From: an uncultured Eubacteriales bacterium
GTDB taxonomy: Bacteria > Bacillota > Clostridia > Lachnospirales > Lachnospiraceae
Reading direction: 5' to 3'
DNA: 10,470 nt
Assembly (NCBI GenBank): GCA_900557175.1
Contig: USSL01000039.1
Coordinates: 1 to 10,470 of the forward strand
The notes beneath the pieces were generated by a model, which did no database searches, was not told where the DNA came from, and worked only from the letters and a program-made list of their open reading frames with translations. Below are positions 1 through 5,731 of this stretch, one piece after another. The position numbers were made by a program, and so were the translations under genes. Numbering within the stretch: position 1 is the stretch's first letter; the number at the start of each line of letters is the position of its first letter.

Positions 1-237
1 GATCATAAGGCAGGAAACCACTACGGCGGCGATATCCGCAAACGCCACCACCGATTGAGGCGCAAGCGCGGGAAAAAGCGAATCTGTCCACCAGCTTACC
101 GGCAGCGCAAGCAGATGCACGAAGGGAACGACCAGGATGGGCGTGACACTCGCTGCGTAATCCCCGTGCCCCGCACGGATGAATACCACAACGAGGCAAA
201 GTGAGATTGCCAGTATCGCAACGCATTCTGTAACCAT
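1..237 (-). CDS. N-terminal part of an unidentified integral membrane protein (runs off window)
   Basis: Reading leftward from an ATG at 237-235 the frame stays open for 79 codons to the window edge, so only the N-terminus is present. A strong ribosome site (GGAGGGAA, about 244-250) lies just upstream, which supports this frame over the overlapping one that starts at 299. The protein is hydrophobic, with likely membrane segments near residues 6-20, 33-47 and 62-78, joined by short polar loops (RAGHGDYAAS and SWWTDS). There is no cleavable signal peptide pattern and no motif I recognise, so I assign no function. It is transcribed away from the tRNA gene from its own candidate promoter. Confidence 0.7.
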   Translation of the reverse strand, partial: MVTECVAILAISLCLVVVFIRAGHGDYAASVTPILVVPFVHLLALPVSWWTDSLFPALAPQSVVAFADIAAVVVSCLMI

Positions 238-269
238 TCTTTTCCCTCCCGAAACTTCTCTGTTTGCTT

Positions 270-298
270 ATTGTACCGCAAAATAAAATTTTCGTCCA
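270..298 (-). promoter_or_regulatory. Candidate sigma-A promoter for the leftmost membrane protein gene
   Basis: On the minus strand a TGGACG -35-like box (298-293) is followed after 17 bases by TACAAT (275-270). The predicted start is near 263, about 25 bases before the ATG, which leaves room for the GGAGGG ribosome site. The -35 box matches consensus at 4 of 6 positions. Confidence 0.5.
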
Positions 299-316
299 CA
301 ACTTTTCAGAAAAAGC

Positions 317-344
317 TTGACGAACGCAAAAAATTCCTTATAAT
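317..344 (+). promoter_or_regulatory. Sigma-A promoter of the tRNA-Thr gene
   Basis: TTGACG (317-322), a 16-base spacer and a perfect TATAAT (339-344) place the transcription start near 351, about 24 bases before the mature tRNA 5' end. This is a strong, conventional promoter for a stand-alone stable RNA gene. Confidence 0.75.
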
Positions 345-374
345 AGATAAAGGCACTTGATTTAAGCGCCATAT

Positions 375-450
375 GCTGGTGTGGCTCAGTCGGTAGAGCA
401 GCTCACTCGTAATGAGCAGGTCGTCCGTTCGAATCGGATCACCAGCTCCA
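375..450 (+). tRNA. tRNA-Thr (anticodon CGU), CCA encoded
   Basis: The cloverleaf can be drawn by eye. The acceptor stem GCTGGTG (375-381) pairs with CACCAGC (440-446), then come discriminator T447 and an encoded CCA (448-450). The D-loop sequence GCTCAGTCGGTAGAGC is standard. The anticodon stem GCTCA/TGAGC closes the loop CTCGTAA, giving anticodon CGU, which reads the threonine codon ACG. The T-arm contains the invariant GTTCGAATC. It has its own promoter upstream and a strong terminator immediately downstream, so it is a single-gene unit. Confidence 0.95.
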
Positions 451-455
451 GTAAG

Positions 456-501
456 AAAACCCATAAAACAGCCTGCAGGCTGTTTTATGGGTTTTTCTTT
501 T
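456..501. terminator. Perfect-palindrome terminator, probably bidirectional
   Basis: A 40-base perfect palindrome (456-495) centred on TGCA has the arms AAAACCCATAAAACAGCC and GGCTGTTTTATGGGTTTT. On the plus strand it runs into TTTTTCTTTT (492-501), so it ends the tRNA transcript six bases after the CCA. On the minus strand it is followed by TTTTCTTAC, so it can also end the galK operon arriving from the right. Confidence 0.9.
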
Positions 502-625
502 GCGCAAAAGCACAGCCCATGCTTTCCAGAGACGCGCTTTGGCCTTATGAACATTGTACGGAACATTTTCACAAGGGCTTGTTTGCGTTCGAAGCCGAAC
601 TGCACACCCGCAGGTATATCTCCTA

Positions 626-976
626 TCAGCCGAGCGCTGCAGACCATTCCGCCTCGCGGAAACCCACCAGCACAAAATCGTCCGCTACAATCAAAGGCCG
701 CTTCACAAGCATTCCGTATTCACCCAACAAAATGTACTGCTCATTGTCCGTCATTCCAGGCAGCTTGTCCTTCAGCGCCATGCCTTTGTACAGCAGACCG
801 CTTGTGTTGAAAAAACGCCGGAGAGGCAGGCCGCTTTTTTCATGCCAGGCCCGCAGCTCCTCCGCGTTCGGGTTTTCTTCCTTGATGTCGCGCAGCGTAT
901 AGGCCACGCCGTGCTCGTCCAGCCATGCCTTGGCGCGCTGGCAGGTGGAACATTTCGGATACCAGACCAAAACCAT
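626..976 (-). CDS. ArsC/Spx-family thioredoxin-fold protein (arsenate reductase-like)
   Basis: A 116-residue protein of the ArsC/Spx/YffB family, a thioredoxin-like cytoplasmic fold. The N-terminus MVLVWYPKCSTCQRAK carries the CxxC redox pair (C9, C12), followed by a typical variable helical insert. The C-terminal block KRPLIVADDFVLVGFREAEW contains the family's RP motif and GF.E.EW ending. The length matches YffB/ArsC-like members and is a little shorter than Spx. An AAAGGAT ribosome site lies upstream. The gene is third in an operon, 21 bases after the membrane acyltransferase gene. Known members reduce arsenate or, as Spx, bind RNA polymerase. No other arsenic gene is nearby, so a role in arsenate reduction is doubtful and a thiol-redox or Spx-like role is equally possible. 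Family assignment is firm and function open. Confidence 0.85.
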   Translation of the reverse strand: MVLVWYPKCSTCQRAKAWLDEHGVAYTLRDIKEENPNAEELRAWHEKSGLPLRRFFNTSGLLYKGMALKDKLPGMTDNEQYILLGEYGMLVKRPLIVADDFVLVGFREAEWSAALG

Positions 977-997
977 TTTCTACATCCTTTCTTCTTA

Positions 998-1768
998 TCA
1001 ACTGCCTGTCAATATCGATAACAAAAATATAAAGCCCAACAAAACAGGCTGATGCAGCAAATATGCCCACAAGCTGTGCCGCCCCAGCCAAACCAATGGA
1101 CGGCAGGCAGGCCAGCCGCGCACCGTCTCTTCGGCATACGGGCGCAGAAAACGCCACAGGAAAAGCCCCGTCCAGAACAGAAATATCCACGGGATCAGCG
1201 GAAAATAATCCGCCGAATAGAAGCCCGGGCCGGGCAGGCCAAGCGGAAACAAAAACGGCACGCTGTACAGCCGGCGCGGCAGCTCAAACAGCTGCAGCTC
1301 GCCAATGCCCAGATATCCCATCGGGACGCTTCGCAGGAACAAAAACAATACAAAGGAAGCTATGGCGCCGGGCAGCGCTGGCGCGCAGTCCAGAAAGCGG
1401 CGCAGCAGCGCGCTGAGCAGCACGGCCGCCCCAATCAAGTGCAGAACGCCGAACAGTATTTGCTCCGATGGCATCACCAGCATCGTAACGGCCGTGAGCA
1501 GAAGTCCGCAGCCAAATGTGACCGTGCCACGGCGTACCGCATGCTTCCCATAAGGAAACACAGCCCCCGCCAGCAGAATGAACGTCCAACAGATGAATTG
1601 CTGCCAGATATGCGCGTTGCCCGTTTGCGTAAACCATGCCGCAGGTCGGCCGAATACATAGACCCAGTCGTAAACGCCATGGTATACGGCCATATTTACC
1701 AGTGCAAAACCGCGCAAGGCGTCGAACGCCGCGATTCGCCGCGGGGCGGCCGACCATTTTTCCCGCAC
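998..1768 (-). CDS. DUF1624/HGSNAT-type multi-pass membrane acyltransferase
   Basis: A 256-residue polytopic membrane protein. Its N-terminus RIAAFDALRGFALVNMAVYH (residues 11-30) is the hallmark of the DUF1624 / heparan-alpha-glucosaminide N-acetyltransferase catalytic domain, where an Asp, the RG pair and a membrane His are conserved (His30 here). About seven hydrophobic segments follow, and the C-terminus has the LVWLGRHSLWAYLLHQPVL block common to membrane acyltransferases. The chosen start is a GTG at 1768, only three bases after the galK stop. There is no clear ribosome site, so translation is probably coupled to galK. Family members are thought to transfer acyl groups across the membrane to sugars or glycans; the substrate here is unknown. 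It lies between galactokinase and an ArsC-like gene, an arrangement I do not recognise. Confidence 0.82.
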   Translation of the reverse strand: MREKWSAAPRRIAAFDALRGFALVNMAVYHGVYDWVYVFGRPAAWFTQTGNAHIWQQFICWTFILLAGAVFPYGKHAVRRGTVTFGCGLLLTAVTMLVMPSEQILFGVLHLIGAAVLLSALLRRFLDCAPALPGAIASFVLFLFLRSVPMGYLGIGELQLFELPRRLYSVPFLFPLGLPGPGFYSADYFPLIPWIFLFWTGLFLWRFLRPYAEETVRGWPACRPLVWLGRHSLWAYLLHQPVLLGFIFLLSILTGS

Positions 1769-1771
1769 GGC

Positions 1772-3070
1772 TTACAGTGCCTCTGTCACACACAGCGCAC
1801 CGTAGTTGCGCACATTCAGCACGTAACAGGAGCCCTCGCCGAACACGCTGTCCATCGCCGCGCGGTACGCCTCCAGCAGATGCACCGGGACGAACGCCTG
1901 AATGGTGCCCGCAAAGCCGCCGCCCTGCAAACGCCACGCACCATACCCCTCGAGTATATGCTGAGAAAGTGCCAAACCAAGCGAAACGCCCTGCTCCCGC
2001 GGATTTTTTGCACTGTATGCATTCTGGTTGTATTCAAACGACGAATGGCCGCCTGCCACGATCAATTCCAAAAAGTCTTCAAAGCGATCCTCACGGATGG
2101 CACTGCATAACGCACCGGCACGCCGACTGTCCGCAAAAAAGTGGATAGCGCGCAGTACGGCACGGTCCCCCAGTTTTTCACGCACACCAGCAATATCCGC
2201 ATAAAAAGCAGACTCATCCACTTCGCGCAGCACCGGCTTATCGAAATAGGCCGCCACTGCTTCCATCTCTTGGCGGACGGCCGCATATTCATCGGTAAGC
2301 GACGCATGGCTCCCTTTTGTATCTGTAATGCACAGACAATAATCGTGTTTTGCCAGATCAAAATCCACTTTTTCCACTACGGGGCTGGCAGGATCACGAA
2401 AATCAATGGTGATCACGCTGCCCACGCTGCAGGCTGTCTGATCCATCAGGCCGCTGGGTTTGCCAAAATATTCATTTTCCGCATATTGACTGATCTTTGC
2501 GATGTCTACCGCGGAGAAACGGCCTTGGTTGTATTCCCCATTGAATACAGTACCAATGACAACCTCGAACGCAGCCGAACTGGACAGCCCTGAGCCGCGC
2601 AGCACATCGGACGTGGTATAGGCGTCGAAGCCGCCCAGTACACCGCCCTGCTTTGCGATGCCCGCAGCCACGCCGCGGATGAGAGCGGCGGAGCGGCCCT
2701 GCTCTGCCGGCACAGGAGACAGCTGCTCCAGCTTCACTTCGTCCCGGCCGTCAAAGCCTTTCGATTTCACACGTACCACATCGTCCGTGTTTTTGGAAAC
2801 CACGGCAATCACGTCCAGATCCACCGCGCCGGCCATTACCACGCCGTGGTTGTGGTCGGTGTGGTTACCTCCGATCTCGGTGCGGCCGGGCGCGGAATAG
2901 ATGGCGGCTTCCCGTTCCCCGCCGTATAGCGCCGCAAAACAGTCCAGCGCATCCGCGTACCGCGCACGCTGGCGCTCCAGCACGCCAGCCCGCCGGCCAT
3001 ACAGCTTTCCCAGGGACGCGTCCCACACACCGCGCTCGATCTCTTTCTTTAACTCTTTTGCCGTTGACAT
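1772..3070 (-). CDS. galK: Galactokinase (GHMP kinase family)
   Basis: A 432-residue GHMP kinase that phosphorylates alpha-D-galactose at C1, the first step of the Leloir pathway, in the cytoplasm. The galactokinase signature is at residues 62-76 (GRTEIGGNHTDHNHG), in the form usual in clostridial enzymes where Glu replaces the common Asn. The ATP-binding GSGLSSSAAFE loop is at 159-169, the GLMDQ block with the likely catalytic Asp210 at 207-211, and the third GHMP motif GGGFAGT at 383-389. Length is slightly above the usual 390 or so because of an N-terminal extension. The ATG at 3070 has a strong GGGGAGG ribosome site eight bases upstream (3079-3085). It heads an operon with the acyltransferase and ArsC-like genes; no galT or galE is in view. 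The gene is markedly GC-rich compared with the genes right of about 3.7 kb. Confidence 0.95.
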   Translation of the reverse strand: MSTAKELKKEIERGVWDASLGKLYGRRAGVLERQRARYADALDCFAALYGGEREAAIYSAPGRTEIGGNHTDHNHGVVMAGAVDLDVIAVVSKNTDDVVRVKSKGFDGRDEVKLEQLSPVPAEQGRSAALIRGVAAGIAKQGGVLGGFDAYTTSDVLRGSGLSSSAAFEVVIGTVFNGEYNQGRFSAVDIAKISQYAENEYFGKPSGLMDQTACSVGSVITIDFRDPASPVVEKVDFDLAKHDYCLCITDTKGSHASLTDEYAAVRQEMEAVAAYFDKPVLREVDESAFYADIAGVREKLGDRAVLRAIHFFADSRRAGALCSAIREDRFEDFLELIVAGGHSSFEYNQNAYSAKNPREQGVSLGLALSQHILEGYGAWRLQGGGFAGTIQAFVPVHLLEAYRAAMDSVFGEGSCYVLNVRNYGALCVTEAL

Positions 3071-3109
3071 ATTACCGGCCTCCCCTTGTCTTTCGTTTAT
3101 CCTATAGAC

Positions 3110-3180
3110 GCCGCCGAAAAGCGGCCCCGATGCCTTCTTCTCCGCCGGGGTGCCGCATGGCGGCGCATTTTCAGCGCCGC
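3110..3180 (-). promoter_or_regulatory. GC-rich, structured 5' leader of galK
   Basis: The predicted galK transcript has a leader of about 140 bases. Within it, read on the minus strand, are a hairpin GCGGCGC-TGAAAAT-GCGCCGC (3180-3160, 7 bp) and a second, GCCGC-TTTTCG-GCGGC (3125-3110, 5 bp). The segment at 3159-3163 can instead pair with 3142-3146 (CCGCC/GGCGG), which would exclude the first hairpin. No uridine run follows, so it does not look like a simple attenuator terminator. I recognise no known riboswitch class. Confidence 0.35.
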
Positions 3181-3217
3181 TCCAAATGCAGCCCGGTACT
3201 GCCCCGGTGTCAAATCC

Positions 3218-3245
3218 ATTATAACAGACATGCGCTTGATGTAAA
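3218..3245 (-). promoter_or_regulatory. Promoter of the galK operon (extended -10)
   Basis: On the minus strand TTTACA (3245-3240) is followed after 16 bases by a perfect TATAAT (3223-3218) preceded by TGT, an extended -10. Transcription would start near 3211, leaving a long leader before the galK ATG at 3070. Its -35 box lies only 23 bases from the -35 box of the divergent regulator promoter, so one bound regulator could act on both. Confidence 0.7.
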
Positions 3246-3268
3246 CACTATTTTATATCACGAAAAAA

Positions 3269-3297
3269 TGGACTTTTGTTGATTGATTTGCTATAAT
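3269..3297 (+). promoter_or_regulatory. Promoter of the AraC-family regulator gene (extended -10)
   Basis: TGGACT (3269-3274), a 17-base spacer and TATAAT (3292-3297) with the extended -10 TGC at 3289-3291. The predicted start is near 3304. This is too close to the ATG at 3308 for that codon to have a ribosome site in the mRNA, and it supports the ATG at 3368 as the true start. Confidence 0.7.
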
Positions 3298-3367
3298 TAA
3301 ATATCATATGAGGAATAAGAGGCGGAATCGTTTTTTGTCCCACACGGTTTCGCCGGAGGTGAATCGG

Positions 3368-4189
3368 ATGCCCAGCACATACAAGCAGTCGTTCAAGCAG
3401 AATTATACCGACAATGTGGAACTTTCCATCTTCAACTGCGGCCTGCAGAGCTGTGAGCGCGGCTATACCTGGGGCCCCGGCGTACGGGATCACTATCTGA
3501 TCCATTATGTTGTCGACGGGAAAGGCACATATACGGTAAACAACACAGTTTATGAGCTTCGGGCGGGGGATATCTTTCTTGCAAAGCCCAGCCAGCTCAT
3601 CACTTATTCCGCAGACAAGGAGGAACCGTGGGAATATTACTGGGTTGGCTTCTCCGGAAGCGATGCCGCTGCCATTATCGGCGCTACCGGCTTTTCAAAA
3701 GAAAAACCGGTTCTTTTAAGTCAGGAAAACAGCCCTCTTATAAAAAATTATCTTCTGCAGATTTACGAGGCAAGAGGACAGGATTTTTCCCATGCCGTGA
3801 AAATGACAGGGCTTTTATACTTAACGCTGTCTCTGTTTTTAAAGCCGTCAGATACAGCCGCCAAAAACGACGGCGCGCTCACCTATGTTCAAAATGCAAT
3901 TACATATATGAATTATCACTATCCATATGATATTTCAATCGATGATGTCGCTGCTTTTACCGGTATCAGCCGCAGTCATCTGTACCGGATATTTATGAGC
4001 CACACCGGGCAGTCGCCAAAAGCCTATTTATCTGCTTTAAGAATCCGTCAGGCGTGTACGCTTCTTAAAAAATCTGAAATATCCATTACCGCAATCGCCG
4101 CCTCTGTCGGTTTTGAAAACAGCCTGTATTTTTCTAAAGTTTTCAAAAGGCTGAAAGGTATGACACCGACCGAGTATCGTGAAAATTAG
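3368..4189 (+). CDS. AraC-family transcriptional regulator (cupin plus double HTH)
   Basis: A 273-residue sugar-type AraC regulator. The N-terminal cupin-like sensor domain (about residues 20-95) includes the HYLIHYVVDGKGTY strand and the ELRAGDIFLAKPSQ turn typical of ligand-binding arms. The C-terminal DNA-binding domain (about 172-273) has a first helix-turn-helix at 189-211 (ISIDDVAAFTGISRSHLYRIF) and a second at 236-262, ending in the family motif GMTPTEYRE. The frame is open from an ATG at 3308, but the ATG at 3368 has a strong GGAGGTG site at 3355-3361 and lies a proper distance from the promoter, so I chose it. It is divergent from galK and likely responds to galactose or an alpha-galactoside. 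Codon use shifts from GC-rich to AT-rich near residue 110: none of six leucines before it use TTA, whereas six after it do. Confidence 0.9.
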   Translation: MPSTYKQSFKQNYTDNVELSIFNCGLQSCERGYTWGPGVRDHYLIHYVVDGKGTYTVNNTVYELRAGDIFLAKPSQLITYSADKEEPWEYYWVGFSGSDAAAIIGATGFSKEKPVLLSQENSPLIKNYLLQIYEARGQDFSHAVKMTGLLYLTLSLFLKPSDTAAKNDGALTYVQNAITYMNYHYPYDISIDDVAAFTGISRSHLYRIFMSHTGQSPKAYLSALRIRQACTLLKKSEISITAIAASVGFENSLYFSKVFKRLKGMTPTEYREN

Positions 4190-4220
4190 ACATTTTCCGG
4201 CACAATTTTTCACACAAGTA

Positions 4221-4249
4221 TTGCCTCGCATAGCCTAAAGTGCTATATT
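4221..4249 (+). promoter_or_regulatory. Promoter of the zinc-ribbon membrane protein gene
   Basis: TTGCCT (4221-4226), a 17-base spacer and TATATT (4244-4249) preceded by TGC, an extended -10. The predicted start near 4256 gives a leader of about 70 bases before the ATG at 4329, with an AGGAGG ribosome site (4316-4321). The gene is therefore probably transcribed separately from the AraC gene. Confidence 0.55.
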
Positions 4250-4328
4250 AATGAATATAATGTGCTGTGTGATATTTTGTTATCTTCTGCACATCAGAGA
4301 AATTACTTAAATTCAGGAGGAGAAAAGA

Positions 4329-4820
4329 ATGTTTTGTAAAAACTGTGGAAATCAGGTCCCTGACGAGGCTAACGTATGTCCTAACTGCGGCACTGTTTTA
4401 AAGCAGAATCCCCAGCAGCCAAAGTATACAATGCCAAACCATGGCAACGGTAATGACAGCAGTGCCGTCGTTGCACTTGCCTGCGGTATTACAGGTATTG
4501 TTGTTGCTGTGTTAGGCGGTATTTTATTTGGTATTTTCGGCGGCATCATCGGTATCATCTTAGGTGTTGTTGCTGTTGTTGCCGGCACAAATGCTAAAAA
4601 GGCATCAAACAACGCCAAAGGCACCGGCGGATTTATATGCGGTCTTTTAGCATTAATTTTCGGTGTTGTTTTTACAGCAGGCTGCGGTATCTGCGGATGT
4701 ACTGATCCAACAGGCTACACATGCTACGGCTGTGTCGGCGGAAGCTGCAAAGCAAGCAATGATATCGGCGACGGTCTTGAAGACTACTACGATGCATTAT
4801 TAGATGATTTTAACTGGTAA
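4329..4820 (+). CDS. Small zinc-ribbon, cysteine-rich membrane protein
   Basis: A 163-residue protein of three parts. The N-terminus is a cytoplasmic-type zinc ribbon with C3-x2-C6 and C17-x2-C20 (CKNCG and CPNCG). After a polar linker come two hydrophobic, glycine-zipper-like segments (about 45-86, rich in GG-I-x-G spacing) and a third at about 100-117, resembling DUF4190-type domains. A second cysteine cluster follows the last membrane segment: C119, C122, C124, C132, C135 and C140. The tail is acidic and aromatic (EDYYDALLDDFNW). A strong AGGAGG ribosome site precedes the ATG. Zinc-ribbon plus membrane proteins of this type are common in Firmicutes and mostly uncharacterised, and I assign no function. 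The gene has its own promoter and terminator. The second cysteine cluster is unusual and could bind a metal or form disulfides outside the cell. Confidence 0.8.
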   Translation: MFCKNCGNQVPDEANVCPNCGTVLKQNPQQPKYTMPNHGNGNDSSAVVALACGITGIVVAVLGGILFGIFGGIIGIILGVVAVVAGTNAKKASNNAKGTGGFICGLLALIFGVVFTAGCGICGCTDPTGYTCYGCVGGSCKASNDIGDGLEDYYDALLDDFNW

Positions 4821-4854
4821 AATAAAAGCTGTTGCTTTAGCAACAGCTTTTATT
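4821..4854 (+). terminator. Intrinsic terminator after the zinc-ribbon gene
   Basis: A perfect 15-bp stem, AATAAAAGCTGTTGC (4821-4835) and GCAACAGCTTTTATT (4840-4854), closes a TTTA loop directly after the stop codon. The 3' arm is itself U-rich (CTTTTATT). The A-rich 5' arm makes it able to work in either direction. Confidence 0.88.
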
Positions 4855-4915
4855 CTGATGATGGCAGCGCAGGGATATGCCAACACATATTTATGATAGA
4901 AAATAAGGAGAATTT

Positions 4916-5719
4916 ATGTTTCCATATATAAGATTCACAGATACAATTACACTGCCGCTTTACGGCCCGGTCTTTATGATCGGATTTTTTATTGCACTGC
5001 TTATCGCAAGAAAAGTAGGCCCGGATTACGGCGTTGCAAAAGAAGATATTCTTTTCGGCACAGTTTACGGAGGCATCGGTCTTTTAATCGGCGCCAAGCT
5101 TTTATATTTTATCACCAAGCTGCCGAGTATTATCAGACATTTCGATGTCTACTGTGAGCTCTTTAAAGCTTCCCCTTTGAATGCACTTGCCTATGCCTTT
5201 GGCGGTCTTGTTTTTTATGGCGGCCTCATCGGTGCTTTTCTCGGCGTCTTGCGTTACTGCTGCCATTTTAAAGTTTCATTCATCGGTTTTTTAGATGTTT
5301 ACGCACCGCTGATTCCCCTTGTCCACGGCTTCGGCCGCATCGGCTGCTTTCTCGCCGGCTGCTGCTACGGCAAAGAGTATCATGGCTTTTTAAGCGTACA
5401 GTTTCCTTACAACGAGCTTGTACCTGAGCTTTGCGAAGTACCGCGTATACCTGTACAGTTGATTGAAGCCAGTCTTAATTTTATTGTATTTATTGTTCTT
5501 TTTGTGCTTCTTCGCAAGCGAAAGCTTTTAAAAGGACGTCTGATGGGCGTTTACCTTTTATATTATACTGTTGCCCGGTTTTTCCTTGAAATGCTTCGCG
5601 GTGATATTCTGCGAGGCGGTATCGGCAATTTCTCAACATCACAGCTTATAAGCCTTCTTGTACTGCCGTTTGGAATCTGGCTTCTTTTCGGAAAGCGGAA
5701 GGAAACGACGGCAAAATAA
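4916..5719 (+). CDS. Lgt-family (prolipoprotein diacylglyceryl transferase-like) membrane protein, divergent
   Basis: A 267-residue polytopic membrane protein of the Lgt family (PF01790 type). Canonical Lgt moves a diacylglyceryl group from phosphatidylglycerol to the lipobox cysteine of prolipoproteins. Family features are the N-terminal FGPVF-type segment (LPLYGPVFMIGFFIALLIA), GGLVFYGGLIGA (residues 96-107), HGFGRIGCFLAGCCYG (137-152) and RFFLEMLRGD (221-230). Several key positions differ from the E. coli enzyme. The GRIGNFxNxE signature reads GRIGCFLAGCCYG, so the conserved Asn and the Asn/Glu pair are lost, and the GG..hHGG histidine is Tyr101. The arginine-bearing C-terminal block is kept. 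Such forms occur in clostridia as Lgt-like proteins; whether they modify lipoproteins is uncertain, hence no gene symbol. AAGGAG precedes the ATG. It follows the zinc-ribbon gene's terminator, and I see no convincing promoter in the 60-base gap. Confidence 0.82.
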   Translation: MFPYIRFTDTITLPLYGPVFMIGFFIALLIARKVGPDYGVAKEDILFGTVYGGIGLLIGAKLLYFITKLPSIIRHFDVYCELFKASPLNALAYAFGGLVFYGGLIGAFLGVLRYCCHFKVSFIGFLDVYAPLIPLVHGFGRIGCFLAGCCYGKEYHGFLSVQFPYNELVPELCEVPRIPVQLIEASLNFIVFIVLFVLLRKRKLLKGRLMGVYLLYYTVARFFLEMLRGDILRGGIGNFSTSQLISLLVLPFGIWLLFGKRKETTAK

Positions 5720-5731
5720 ATCAAAAAATAT

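Noticed and set aside
375..450. tRNA-Thr as an integration site for a mobile element
   Set aside because: No integrase gene and no repeat of the tRNA 3' end was seen elsewhere in the window. An intact terminator follows the tRNA directly.
306..647. Minus-strand 113-residue frame containing GDPIRTDDLLITSELLYRLSHT
   Set aside because: This peptide is the antisense translation of the tRNA-Thr gene followed by its terminator. It is a well-known type of false protein, and it overlaps the end of the ArsC-like gene.
1052..2110. Plus-strand 352-residue open frame opposite galK and the acyltransferase gene
   Set aside because: It is extremely rich in Gln, Arg and Ala, has no ribosome site and no recognisable fold, and arises from the high GC of the real genes on the other strand.
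3164..3176. Hairpin loop TGAAAAT flanked by GC pairs, also seen in the loop at 5761-5771
   Set aside because: The shared 11-mer GCTGAAAATGC is within what chance allows over 10 kb on both strands, and the surrounding stems are unrelated.
3240..3253. Possible catabolite-repression (cre) site, TGTAAACACTATTT
   Set aside because: Three mismatches to the cre consensus, including loss of the central CG and the right-hand CA. It overlaps the galK -35 box and is better explained by it.
3308..3367. Upstream ATG at 3308 as the AraC start, adding 20 residues
   Set aside because: The predicted transcription start is near 3304, so no ribosome site would be in the mRNA. The ATG at 3368 has GGAGGTG at the right distance, and the added residues are basic and unlike family N-termini.
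4179..4213. Inverted repeat GTGAAAATT / AATTTTTCAC at the end of the AraC gene
   Set aside because: The arms are imperfect, AT-rich and overlap the stop codon, with no clear uridine run. Too weak to call a terminator.
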